Assembly: GCA_046352935.1 (NCBI GenBank)
Contig: JAXMGR010000002.1
Span: 186,001 to 250,000 of the forward strand
Direction of reading: 5' to 3'
DNA length: 64,000 nucleotides
Origin: CAYWMY01 sp046352935
GTDB lineage: Bacteria; Pseudomonadota; Gammaproteobacteria; Steroidobacterales; Steroidobacteraceae
Shown here piece after piece: positions 45,327 to 54,128 of this stretch; the first letter of the stretch is position 1, and each line of letters opens with the position of its first letter. The translations under genes were made by a program, and so were the position numbers. The notes under the pieces were generated by a model, which worked only from the letters and a program-made list of their open reading frames with translations, did not search any database and was not told the origin of the DNA.

Positions 45327-46131
45327 CGGGATCCTGTAGCTGCGGGGCCTGCTCGACCGCGGGGCGCGTTCCTCCGGGCGGAACGCCGTCACGCCAGCCG
45401 ATCGAGAAGCCGTTCGAATAACGCATGTCCACGTAGGTGATGTCGGCGGCACGCCCCGCGATCACGGGCGCCGCGACACGCAGGAAGCGCTCCATGCGAT
45501 CGTCGACCTGCCGGCGCCCGAGCCGCACGGTGACGCCGTTGGCGAGATCCATCTCCCAGGCGCCGCGCGCGTCGAGGCGCAGCGCGACGATGCGCAGCCC
45601 CTGCTCCACGAGCCGGCCCTGGATCGCGAGATAGCGCTGCGCGACGTCGGCCTCCGTGCCCGCCGGACCATCGAGCCGCGGCAGTTCCTGCGGCACGTGC
45701 CGTGAGCCCGTCATGAAGAGTTCGCCGCGGGTGTTGAGCAGGCCGTCGTCGCCCCAGCGCGCCGCCGCGATCTGCTCCACGACCTCGATGCGAAGTCCGT
45801 CCGGCCAGACGCGGTGGATGCGGGCGCGGTCCACCCAGGCGAGCGACTCGACCGCGCGCCGCATGCGTTCGAGATCCGCCGTCATGAACCCGCCGCGCAG
45901 GTTCGCGCGCACGACCTGTTCGACCTCGACGGGCGACACGCGCTGGAACGCCGCATCCACCATGATGCGGCGCACGCTCTGGTCGAGTGCCACGCGCACG
46001 AGCAGCACGAAGACCGCGACCACCGCGAGCGCGGCGCCCGTGCGCGCGGCGCGACGCCAGTCGACCGCCGGCAGCTCGAAGCGCCGGCCTTCCGGCTTCT
46101 TGCGACGATTGCGCTTGCGGAACGGGCCCAT
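45313..46131 (-). CDS. ftsQ: Cell division protein FtsQ
   Basis: FtsQ links early and late division proteins through FtsB and FtsL. It has 272 residues: a basic cytoplasmic N terminus (RKRNRRKK), one membrane helix near 30-48, a POTRA domain (about 55-125) and the FtsQ beta domain (about 128-245), with a proline-rich tail. The ATG lies 2 bp after the ddlB stop (TGACCATG) and the end overlaps ftsA by 14 bp. Confidence 0.95.
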   Translation of the reverse strand: MGPFRKRNRRKKPEGRRFELPAVDWRRAARTGAALAVVAVFVLLVRVALDQSVRRIMVDAAFQRVSPVEVEQVVRANLRGGFMTADLERMRRAVESLAWVDRARIHRVWPDGLRIEVVEQIAAARWGDDGLLNTRGELFMTGSRHVPQELPRLDGPAGTEADVAQRYLAIQGRLVEQGLRIVALRLDARGAWEMDLANGVTVRLGRRQVDDRMERFLRVAAPVIAGRAADITYVDMRYSNGFSIGWRDGVPPGGTRPAVEQAPQLQDPDANA

Positions 46132-46133
46132 GG

Positions 46134-47108
46134 TCACGGACCTCCCCGTGGACTGCGCGCCAGGCTCGTTTCGAGGATGCGCCAGACCAGGTCGTCGAAC
46201 TCGATGCCCATGGCGCGCGCGGCCTTCGGCACGAGCGAGTGGCTGGTCATGCCCGGTGTCGTGTTGACCTCGAGCAGCCAGCTGCGCCCCGCCGTATCGC
46301 GCATCAGGTCCACGCGGCCCCAGCCGCCGGCGCCGACAGCATCGAACGCGGCGAGCGCCAGCGCGCGCATCTCCTCCTCGACGGCGCCTTCGAGACCCGG
46401 ACAGACATAGCGCGTGTCCTCGGCCACGTACTTCGCGTGGTAGTCGTAGTAGTCGCCGGCCGGCACGATGCGGATCGACGGCAGCGCCTCGCCGCACAGA
46501 ACCGCCACGGTGTACTCGGCGCCCTCGATGAGCTCCTCGATCAGCAGCTCGCCGGGATACCGGGCCGCGAGCGCCACGGCGTCGTCGAGGCCCGTCGCGT
46601 CGAACACGCGGCTCACGCCCACGCTCGATCCCTCGCAGGACGGCTTCACGATCAGCGGGAAGCCCACCGCGGCGGCGATGCGGCGCACGTCCGCACCGCG
46701 CGGCAGCCGCGCGAACCGGGGCGTGGGCAGGCCCGTCGCCTGCCACACCTGCTTGGTGCGTATCTTGTCGAGCGTCAGTGCCGCGCCCAGCACGCCGGAA
46801 CCCGTGCAGGGCACGCCCAGCGCATCGAGCAGGCCCTGCACGACGCCGTTCTCGCCCTCGCCGCCGTGCAGGATGTTGAAGACGCGGTCGAAGCGCCGTG
46901 CCGCCAGCGCCGCGACCAGCGCGGCCACACCGTCCACGGGCGCGGCATCGACGCCGCGGCGGCGGAGTGCCTCGAGCACGTTGCGTCCCGAATCGAGCGA
47001 CACCTCGCGCTCCGAGGACGTGCCGCCCATGAGCACGGCGACGCGCCCGAACCCGGCCGCATGCTGCGCGCGTGGCTCGCGATCCGCGGTGCCGCCCCGA
47101 TCGCTCAT
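46134..47108 (-). CDS. ddlB: D-alanine--D-alanine ligase
   Basis: Ddl makes the D-Ala-D-Ala end of the peptidoglycan peptide. It has 324 residues and is an ATP-grasp enzyme. Motifs are VLMGGTSSEREVSLDSG (25-41), HGGEGENGVVQGLLD, FPLIVKPSCEGSSVGVSRV and LLEVNTTPGMTSHSLVP. The N terminus is about 20 residues longer than E. coli DdlB, but the ATG at 47108 overlaps the murB stop as ATGA, so it is the likely start. Confidence 0.97.
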   Translation of the reverse strand: MSDRGGTADREPRAQHAAGFGRVAVLMGGTSSEREVSLDSGRNVLEALRRRGVDAAPVDGVAALVAALAARRFDRVFNILHGGEGENGVVQGLLDALGVPCTGSGVLGAALTLDKIRTKQVWQATGLPTPRFARLPRGADVRRIAAAVGFPLIVKPSCEGSSVGVSRVFDATGLDDAVALAARYPGELLIEELIEGAEYTVAVLCGEALPSIRIVPAGDYYDYHAKYVAEDTRYVCPGLEGAVEEEMRALALAAFDAVGAGGWGRVDLMRDTAGRSWLLEVNTTPGMTSHSLVPKAARAMGIEFDDLVWRILETSLARSPRGGP

Positions 47109-48004
47109 GCCGGCTCTCCCACGATCCTGACCTCCGTGTGCAGACGCACGCCCTGCAGACGCTCCACCGTCGTGCGCACGTGCTCGATGACCGCCTCGAT
47201 CTCGGCGGCGCGCGCCGCGCCGTGGTTGATGATGAAGTTCGCGTGCCGGGTCGACACCGATGCGTCGCCGATGCCGAAGCCCTTCAGTCCCGAGGCCTCG
47301 ATGAGCCGCGCGGCATGGTCCCCCGGCGGGTTGACGAACACCGAGCCGCAGCTCCACTCGCCGATCGGCTGCGTGTCGCGGCGCTTCTCGAGCAGCACGC
47401 GGATGTCGTCGAGCTCCGCACCCGGCTTGGGTTCGAACTCGAGCGTCGCCGCGAGGAACCACTCGCCGGCGACGGGCGGCGTCACGCTGCGATAGCCCAC
47501 GCGGTACTCGCGTGCGCTGCGATGGGCGCGCACGCCACGGCGGTCGATCACCTCCAGCTCGCGCACGTGGCGCCAGGTCTCTCCGCCCCAGGCACCGGCG
47601 TTCATCGCCAGCGCGCCGCCGAAGGTGCCGGGGATCCCCGCGAAGAACTCGGCGGGACCCAGCTCCCATTTCACGCACTGGCGCGCGATGCGCGCGCAGG
47701 GCACGCCGGCCTCGGCACGCACGTGCAGGGCATCGACGCGCTCCAGCGCGTTCAGGGTGCCGTGCAGCGACACGACCACACCGCGGATGCCACCGTCGCG
47801 CACCAGCAGGTTGCTGCCGAGTCCCACGAAGGTCACCGGCACCCGCTCGGGCAGTTCGCCGAGGAAGGCCGCGAGCTCCGCGGCCGACTGCGGTTCGAAC
47901 CACAGCTCCGCCGGCCCGCCCGCGTGCCAGGAGGTGTGGCGAGCCATCGGCTCGCCGCGGCGCACGTGCGGTTCGAACCGGCCGGCGACGGCGAGTCCGT
48001 TCAT
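47105..48004 (-). CDS. murB: UDP-N-acetylenolpyruvoylglucosamine reductase MurB (short type)
   Basis: MurB reduces the enolpyruvyl group to give UDP-MurNAc, using FAD and NADPH. It has 299 residues. FAD-binding motifs are VGLGSNLLVRDGGIRGVV and IPGTFGGALAMNAGAWG. The proton-donor serine is in CGSVFVNPPGDHAARLIE, and the end has KGFGIGDASVSTRHANFI. This is the shorter type II layout, unlike the type I E. coli enzyme of 342 residues. Start and stop overlap murC and ddlB as ATGA. Confidence 0.96.
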   Translation of the reverse strand: MNGLAVAGRFEPHVRRGEPMARHTSWHAGGPAELWFEPQSAAELAAFLGELPERVPVTFVGLGSNLLVRDGGIRGVVVSLHGTLNALERVDALHVRAEAGVPCARIARQCVKWELGPAEFFAGIPGTFGGALAMNAGAWGGETWRHVRELEVIDRRGVRAHRSAREYRVGYRSVTPPVAGEWFLAATLEFEPKPGAELDDIRVLLEKRRDTQPIGEWSCGSVFVNPPGDHAARLIEASGLKGFGIGDASVSTRHANFIINHGAARAAEIEAVIEHVRTTVERLQGVRLHTEVRIVGEPA

Positions 48005-49410
48005 GCAGCGCCTCCGGCGAGTCTCGCCGGCAGCTCGTGCGCCACGGCGCCGATGCTGCCGGCGCCCATCGTGACGACGACATCGCCGGCCCGGAGCACG
48101 CCCGCGAGCGCCTCCGCGAGCTGCTCGATCTTCTCGACGAACACGGGCTCCACGCGGCCGCGCGAACGCACGGCGCGGCACACGGCGCGGCCGTCGGCCC
48201 CCGCGATCGGCGCCTCGCCGGCGGCGTACACCTCGCCCACCAGCAGCACGTCGGCGCCCGAGAGCACCTCGGCGAAGTCGTCGATGAGATCGCGGGTGCG
48301 CGTGTAGCGGTGCGGCTGGAACGCGAGCACGAGCCGGCGTCCCGGCCAGCCCTGCCGCACGGCATCGAGCGTGGCGGCGATCTCGGTCGGGTGGTGGCCG
48401 TAGTCGTCGACGATGGCGACCTGGCCACCGGCGAAGGGCACCTCGCCGACGCGCTCGAGGCGGCGGCCGATGCCCTGGAAGCCCGCGAGCGCGCGCTGGA
48501 TCGCCGCGTCGGGCACCTCGAGCTCCGTGGCGACCGCGATCGCGGCGAGCGCGTTCCGCACGTTGTGCAGCCCCGGGATCGACAGTGTCACGGCGAGCGG
48601 ACGGTCGATGCCCGCGCGCAGCACGTCGAAGCTGGAACGCATGCCTTCGCGGCGCACGTCGACGGCGCGCACGTCGACTCCCGCGCCGAGGCCATAGGTC
48701 ACGACGGGTCGCGACACCGCGGTCAGGATGCCGGCGACGTGGGGATCGTCGGCGCAGAGCACCGCGAGGCCGTAGAACGGCAGGTTGTGCAGGAACTCGA
48801 CGAAGCTGTGCTTGAGCCGCTCGAAGTCCCCCTCGTGCGTCGACAGGTGGTCGTTGTCGATGTTGGTGACGATCGCGATCATCGGCTGCAGGTGCAGGAA
48901 CGACGCGTCGCTCTCGTCGGCCTCCGCCACGAGGTAGCGCCCCGCTCCGAGGCGCGCGTTGCTGCCTGCGCTCTTGAGCCGCCCACCGATGACGAAGGTC
49001 GGATCGAGCCCGCCCTCGGCGAGCAGGCTGGCCACGAGGCTCGTGGTCGTGGTCTTGCCGTGCGTGCCGGCGACGGCGATGGAATAGCGGAACCGCATGA
49101 GTTCCGCGAGCATCTCGGCGCGCTGCACGACGGGACGACGGGCCGCCTGCGCGGCCGTCACCTCGGGGTTGTCGGGGGCGACCGCGCTGGACACGACAAC
49201 CACGTCGGCACCGGCGACGTTCGCGGCACGGTGACCGATGAAGACCCGCACGCCCTGCGCGGCGAGGCGATCGGTGACGGCGGAGGTGCGCTGGTCGGAG
49301 CCCTGCACGTCGTAGCCGAGGTTGACCAGCACCTCGGCGATACCGCTCATGCCGCTGCCGCCGATGCCGACGAGGTGGATGCGATGGATGCGACGCATGC
49401 GGTCCGTCAT
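48001..49410 (-). CDS. murC: UDP-N-acetylmuramate--L-alanine ligase MurC
   Basis: MurC adds the first amino acid, L-Ala, to UDP-MurNAc. It has 469 residues. The N-terminal UDP-binding fold has HLVGIGGSGMSGIAEVL (13-29), the ATP site is VAGTHGKTTTTSLVA, the central domain has EADESDASFLHLQP and IDNDHLSTHEGDFE, and the C-terminal domain has DDYGHHPTEIAATL and FQPHRYTRTRDL. The real start is the ATG at 49410; the frame is open further upstream only because it runs through murG. Confidence 0.97.
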   Translation of the reverse strand: MTDRMRRIHRIHLVGIGGSGMSGIAEVLVNLGYDVQGSDQRTSAVTDRLAAQGVRVFIGHRAANVAGADVVVVSSAVAPDNPEVTAAQAARRPVVQRAEMLAELMRFRYSIAVAGTHGKTTTTSLVASLLAEGGLDPTFVIGGRLKSAGSNARLGAGRYLVAEADESDASFLHLQPMIAIVTNIDNDHLSTHEGDFERLKHSFVEFLHNLPFYGLAVLCADDPHVAGILTAVSRPVVTYGLGAGVDVRAVDVRREGMRSSFDVLRAGIDRPLAVTLSIPGLHNVRNALAAIAVATELEVPDAAIQRALAGFQGIGRRLERVGEVPFAGGQVAIVDDYGHHPTEIAATLDAVRQGWPGRRLVLAFQPHRYTRTRDLIDDFAEVLSGADVLLVGEVYAAGEAPIAGADGRAVCRAVRSRGRVEPVFVEKIEQLAEALAGVLRAGDVVVTMGAGSIGAVAHELPARLAGGAA

Positions 49411-50501
49411 GCCGGCCTCCTCTCGACCTCGAGGCACAGCGCCGCGACCCGGTCCGCAGCGTCGGTGACAGCGACCCGGCGCGCAGCGGCCGCCATGGCG
49501 GCGAGCCCCTCGCGGCCGCGCGACGTGAGATCCACGAGCAGGGCCGTGAGTGTCTCGGAGGTCAGTCCGGCCTCGGGAGCCAGCCGCGCGGCGCCGGCCT
49601 CGACGAGGAAGCGCGCGTTGTGGGTCTGGTGGTCGTCGACAGCCGCGGGGAAGGGAATCAGCACGGCGCCGAGGCCCGCCGCCGCGAGCTCCGCGACCGT
49701 GAGCGCGCCGGACCGGCAGACCGCGAGATCGGCCCATTCGTAGGCGCCCGGCATGTCCTCGATGAATTCGCGCACGTGCGCCTTCACGCCGTGCCGTTCG
49801 TACGCGGCCAGCGTGTCCTGCTCGTGGCCACGGCCGCACTGGTGCACGACGATGGGCCGGACTTCCCGCGGGATCGAGGCGAGAGCCGCCGGCATCAGCC
49901 CGTTGATGGCGCGGGCGCCCTGGCTGCCGCCGAACACCAGCAGACGCACCGGCCCCTGCCGCGACGCGAAGCGCGCCGCCGGGGCGGGAAGCGCGACGAT
50001 CTCGGCACGCACGGGGTTGCCGACCACCGCGATCTCCCGGCGGATGCCAGCGGGAAAGCTGCCCGGGAACGCGGTCGCGACACGATCGGCGAGGCGGCAG
50101 AGGAGACGGTTGGTGAGACCCGCGACGGCATTCTGCTCGTGGATCACGAGCGGCGTGCGCGTGAGCCGGGCGGCGACGCCGCCCGGCCCGGAGACGAAGC
50201 CGCCGCAGCCGAGCACCACGGCGGGACGCAGGCGGCGGATGATCCGGAGTGCCTGCCACGTCGCCTGCAGCAGCTGGAACGGCGCGAACAGCAGCGAGCC
50301 CGGGCCCTTGCCGCGCAGGCCGCCGATGTCGACCCATTCGACGGGTATGCCGGCGGCGGGTACCAGGCGTGCCTCGATGCCACGCTTCGTGCCGAGCCAG
50401 ACGACCTCGCGCTGACGGGCGGCCAGCGCCCTGGCGACCGCCAGCGCGGGGAAGACATGCCCCCCCGTGCCGCCCGCCATGATGAGCACGCGCCCGCTCA
50501 T
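49407..50501 (-). CDS. murG: Lipid II synthase MurG
   Basis: MurG is a peripheral membrane glycosyltransferase that adds GlcNAc to lipid I. It has 364 residues. It shows the GT-B hallmarks: MAGGTGGHVFPALAVA (8-23), GCGGFVSGPGGVAA, HEQNAVAGLTNR, VFGGSQGARAINGL and RSGALTVAELAAAGLGAVLIPFP (split here from a longer run). Start and stop overlap ftsW and murC as ATGA. Confidence 0.97.
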   Translation of the reverse strand: MSGRVLIMAGGTGGHVFPALAVARALAARQREVVWLGTKRGIEARLVPAAGIPVEWVDIGGLRGKGPGSLLFAPFQLLQATWQALRIIRRLRPAVVLGCGGFVSGPGGVAARLTRTPLVIHEQNAVAGLTNRLLCRLADRVATAFPGSFPAGIRREIAVVGNPVRAEIVALPAPAARFASRQGPVRLLVFGGSQGARAINGLMPAALASIPREVRPIVVHQCGRGHEQDTLAAYERHGVKAHVREFIEDMPGAYEWADLAVCRSGALTVAELAAAGLGAVLIPFPAAVDDHQTHNARFLVEAGAARLAPEAGLTSETLTALLVDLTSRGREGLAAMAAAARRVAVTDAADRVAALCLEVERRPA

Positions 50502-51685
50502 GTGTCCGCACCACCCCTCGCCGCAACGACGACGCGTCCGGACGCGGCCACCTCGTGGTGCACGCGCAGCAGCACGCCGATCCACGCCAGCGTCACCACG
50601 AGGCTCGAGCGTCCGTAGGACAACAGCGGCAGCGTCAGCCCCTTGGTCGGCAGCAGACCCATGTTGACGCCCACGTTGATGAACGCCTGCAGGCCGATCC
50701 AGATGCCGAAGGCGGCCGCCATGCAGGCGTGGAATCCCATGCCGGCCTCGCCCGCGAGCCGCGCGATGCGCAGCGCGCGCAGCACGAGCACCATGAACAG
50801 GCCGACCGTGACCAGCACACCGATGAAGCCGAATTCCTCGGCAAGCACCGCGAACACGAAGTCGGTGTGCGCCTCGGGCAGGTAGAACAGCTTCTGCACG
50901 CTGGAACCGAGCCCGACGCCGAGCCACTCGCCGCGGCCGATCGCGATCAGCGACTGCGTGAGCTGGAAGCCGCTGTTGAAGGGGTCGGCCCAGGGATCCA
51001 GGAACGCGGTCAGTCGCCGCACGCGGTATTCGGAGGACACGGCGACGAGCGCCATGAGCGCACCGCCGGCACCGGCGAGCAGCAGGGTGTCGCGCAGCCG
51101 AGCGCCCGCGATGAACAGCACGCCCACGCCCGCGACCAGCAGCACCATCGCCGAGCCGAAGTCGGGCTCCGCCAGCAGCAGCACGGCTGCAGCGCCCAGC
51201 ACGGCGAGCGGCCGCAGGAACCCGCGGAAGCTGCTCCGCAGCGCCTCCTGGTGACGCACGACGTAGCCGCAGATGTAGGTCAGGAGCAGCATGCGGGCCG
51301 CTTCGGAGGGCTGGAAGTTCAACGGACCGGCGCGGACCCAGCGGCGGCTGCCGTTCACGGCGTGCCCGATCCCCGGCACCAGCACCACCAGGAGCAGGCC
51401 GAAGGCCACGAGCAGCAGCGCGGTGCCGTTCTTCTCCCAGAACTCGACCGGCAGCTTCGTCATCACGAAGGCCGCCGCGACGCCGATCAGGGCCGAGAAC
51501 ATCTGGCGCTCGAGGTAGGCGAAGGGATCGCCGGACTGCCGGTCGGCCACCGTGACCGACGCCGACGTGACCATGACCAGCCCGACGAGCAGCAGCGCGG
51601 CGGTCGTCATCACGACCACGGGATCGAACGCGAACCGCTGCTTGCGGCCCGCCGAGCGCGAGAACTGCAGGGATGCGCTGTTCAT
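50498..51685 (-). CDS. ftsW: Septal peptidoglycan polymerase FtsW
   Basis: FtsW is the SEDS-family glycosyltransferase that works with FtsI at the septum. It has 395 residues and about ten membrane helices. The catalytic aspartate lies in LPEAHTDFVFAVLAEE. Other hallmarks are SRRWVRAGPLNFQPSE, DPWADPFNSGFQLTQSLIAIG and LLPTKGLTLPLLSYGRSS. It lies in the usual place between murD and murG and overlaps both. Confidence 0.96.
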   Translation of the reverse strand: MNSASLQFSRSAGRKQRFAFDPVVVMTTAALLLVGLVMVTSASVTVADRQSGDPFAYLERQMFSALIGVAAAFVMTKLPVEFWEKNGTALLLVAFGLLLVVLVPGIGHAVNGSRRWVRAGPLNFQPSEAARMLLLTYICGYVVRHQEALRSSFRGFLRPLAVLGAAAVLLLAEPDFGSAMVLLVAGVGVLFIAGARLRDTLLLAGAGGALMALVAVSSEYRVRRLTAFLDPWADPFNSGFQLTQSLIAIGRGEWLGVGLGSSVQKLFYLPEAHTDFVFAVLAEEFGFIGVLVTVGLFMVLVLRALRIARLAGEAGMGFHACMAAAFGIWIGLQAFINVGVNMGLLPTKGLTLPLLSYGRSSLVVTLAWIGVLLRVHHEVAASGRVVVAARGGADT

Positions 51686-53040
51686 GCGGGCAGACTCCGG
51701 ACCGCCGCGGCGAACACGGCGCCGCGCTCGGCGTAATCACGGAACATGTCGAGACTCGCGCAGGCCGGCGAGAGCAGCACGGTGTCCCCGGACCGTGCGA
51801 GCCCGGCCGCGCGCTGCACGGCCTCGGGCAGCGTCACCGCACGATGGACCTCGCAGACGCCGTCCAGCGCCGCGGCGATCGCGGCGGCGTCGCGCCCGAT
51901 CAGCACGACGGCGCGCACCTTGCCGCGGAACGCAGCGGCCAGCGGCGAGAAATCCTGGCCCTTGCCGTCGCCACCCGCGATCAGCACGAGCGGCCCCGTG
52001 AAGCCCGCGACTGCGGCCAGCGTCGCGCCGACGTTCGTGCCCTTGGAATCGTCGATCCAGCGCACGCCGCGACGGTCCGCGACCCACTGCGCGCGATGCG
52101 GCAGGCCGGTGAAGGAGCGCAGCGTCCCGAGCATGGCGGGCCGCGGCAGCCCGCAGGCGTCGCCGAGTGCCAGCGCCGCGAGCGCGTTGGCCGCGTTGTG
52201 CGCGCCCGCGATGCCCAGTTCCGCGACGGGCATCAGGGCATCACCCCGCGCCACGAGCCACTCACGCCCGTCGCGCACCGCGACCGCGTAGTCGGCCTGC
52301 GGATCGAGGACACTGAAACGCGCGGTGGCCTGCCCCGGACGCGGCAGGCGCGTCGTGTACTCGTCGTCGGCATTCACCACGGCGGTGCCGCAGCGCTCGA
52401 AGATGCGGGCCTTGGCCGCGCCGTACTCGACGAGGTCGCTATAGCGGTCCATGTGGTCCGGCGTGAGGTTCAGCACGGCCCCCGCCTCCAGCACCAGCGA
52501 ATGCGTCGTCTCGAGCTGGTAGCTCGACAGCTCCAGCACGTACAGGTCGGCCGCGTCGCCCGTCAGCAGGTCGAGCGCCGGTTCGCCGAGGTTGCCACCC
52601 ACGCGCACGCGCAGACCGGCGGCGCGCGCCATCTCGCCCACCAGCGTCGTGACCGTGCTCTTGCCGTTCGTGCCGGTGATGCCGACGACACGCCCCGACA
52701 CCTCGCGCGCGAACAGCTCGATGTCGCCCAGCACGTCGAGGCCGCGGGAAGTCGCCTCGACGAGCAGCGGCTCGCGCAGCGACACGCCGGGAGACACCAC
52801 GACCTGGCCCGCGCCGTCGAGCAGCCGCAGGTCGAAGCGCCCGAAGCTAGTCACGGCGTCGATGCCGAGGCGCGCGAGCTCGCCGGCGCCGGGCGGCGTC
52901 GCGCGGCTGTCGGTGATGCGCAGCCGGTGGCCGCGCGCAGCGAGGTGCCGCGCGCAGGACAGGCCCGTCTTGCCGAGCCCGACGATCAGGCTGACGGGGC
53001 TCGCCAGGCCGGAACGCTGCTTGTCGACGTTCGATGCCAT
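51682..53040 (-). CDS. murD: UDP-N-acetylmuramoylalanine--D-glutamate ligase MurD
   Basis: MurD adds D-Glu to UDP-MurNAc-L-Ala. It has 452 residues. The N-terminal nucleotide-sugar fold starts with LIVGLGKTGLSCARHLAARG (19-38). The ATP site is GITGTNGKSTVTTLV. The central and C-terminal domains show NLTPDHMDRY, DDSKGTNVGAT and LLSPACASLDMF. ATG at 53040 is 2 bp after the mraY stop. The longer open frame upstream runs through mraY and is not real. Confidence 0.97.
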   Translation of the reverse strand: MASNVDKQRSGLASPVSLIVGLGKTGLSCARHLAARGHRLRITDSRATPPGAGELARLGIDAVTSFGRFDLRLLDGAGQVVVSPGVSLREPLLVEATSRGLDVLGDIELFAREVSGRVVGITGTNGKSTVTTLVGEMARAAGLRVRVGGNLGEPALDLLTGDAADLYVLELSSYQLETTHSLVLEAGAVLNLTPDHMDRYSDLVEYGAAKARIFERCGTAVVNADDEYTTRLPRPGQATARFSVLDPQADYAVAVRDGREWLVARGDALMPVAELGIAGAHNAANALAALALGDACGLPRPAMLGTLRSFTGLPHRAQWVADRRGVRWIDDSKGTNVGATLAAVAGFTGPLVLIAGGDGKGQDFSPLAAAFRGKVRAVVLIGRDAAAIAAALDGVCEVHRAVTLPEAVQRAAGLARSGDTVLLSPACASLDMFRDYAERGAVFAAAVRSLPA

Positions 53041-53042
53041 CG

Positions 53043-54128
53043 TCACCGGATCTTCAGGGTTGCGAGGCCGATGAGGACGAGCACGAACGAGATGATCCAG
53101 AAGCGCACGATCACCTTCGGTTCGGCCCAGCCCTTCAGCTCGAAGTGGTGGTGGATCGGCGCCATGCGGAAGATGCGCTTGCCGCGCAGCTTGAAGGAGC
53201 CGACCTGCAGCATGACCGAGACCGTCTCGAGCACGAAGATCCCGCCCATCACCGCGAGCACGATCTCCTGGCGCACCATGACGGCCGCGACACCGAGCGC
53301 GGCGCCGAGCGCCAGCGCGCCGACGTCGCCCATGAACACCTGCGCCGGGTAGGTGTTGAACCAGAGGAAGCCGAGTCCCGCGCCGGCCATCGCGGACAGG
53401 AAGATCAGCATCTCGCCGACACCCGGCACGTACGGGATCTGCAGGTAGGTCGCGAACTTCACGTTGCCGGTGACGTAGGCGAACACGCCGAGCGCGGCGG
53501 CGACCATCACGCAGGGCATGATCGCCAGGCCGTCGAGCCCGTCGGTGAGGTTCACCGCGTTGCTGGAACCGACGATCACGAAGTACGTGAACAGCACGAA
53601 GCCCGCGACCGACAGCGGCTGCGCGTAGTGCTTGACGAAGGGCACGTACAGCGAGGTCTCGGCCGGCGTGATGGCGGTGTACCAGAGCGCGAGCGCCGCA
53701 CCGAGGCCCGCGACGGACTGCCAGAGATATTTCCAGCGCGCCGCCAGCCCGCGTGGATCCCGGACCACGAGCTTGAGGTAGTCGTCGTAGAAGCCGATGA
53801 GGCCGAACGCGGCGGTCACCCCGAGCGCGATCCAGACGTGCCGGCTGCCGGGGTCGCACCAGGCGAGCGTCGCGAGCAGCATGGCGACGAGGATCAGCGC
53901 GCCGCCCATGGTCGGCGTGCCCTTCTTGCCGAGGTGCGTCTGCGGACCGTCGCTGCGCACGACCTGGCCGATCTGGCCCGCGGCGAGACGGCGGATCATC
54001 CACGGGCCGACGAGCAGCGAGATCGCGAGCGCCGTGAGCGCCGCGAGGATCGCCCGCAGCGTCAGGTAGTTGAACACGCGGAAGGCGCCGTAGTACTGCG
54101 CCAGCCAGTCGAGCACGCGAAGCAGCAT
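53043..54128 (-). CDS. mraY: Phospho-N-acetylmuramoyl-pentapeptide-transferase MraY
   Basis: MraY moves phospho-MurNAc-pentapeptide to undecaprenyl phosphate, forming lipid I. It has 361 residues and ten membrane helices. Signature stretches are KKGTPTMGGALILVAM, IGFYDDYLKLV, NLTDGLDGLAIMP (magnesium-binding Asp) and RMAPIHHHFELKGW. Its ATG shares a base with the murF stop (TGATG). Confidence 0.98.
   Translation of the reverse strand: MLLRVLDWLAQYYGAFRVFNYLTLRAILAALTALAISLLVGPWMIRRLAAGQIGQVVRSDGPQTHLGKKGTPTMGGALILVAMLLATLAWCDPGSRHVWIALGVTAAFGLIGFYDDYLKLVVRDPRGLAARWKYLWQSVAGLGAALALWYTAITPAETSLYVPFVKHYAQPLSVAGFVLFTYFVIVGSSNAVNLTDGLDGLAIMPCVMVAAALGVFAYVTGNVKFATYLQIPYVPGVGEMLIFLSAMAGAGLGFLWFNTYPAQVFMGDVGALALGAALGVAAVMVRQEIVLAVMGGIFVLETVSVMLQVGSFKLRGKRIFRMAPIHHHFELKGWAEPKVIVRFWIISFVLVLIGLATLKIR

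Noticed and set aside
49411..50526. In-frame extension of murC upstream into murG, suggesting a fusion.
   Set aside because: The upstream part is arginine-rich, out of frame with murG and not MurC-like. The ATG at 49410 overlaps the murG stop as ATGA.
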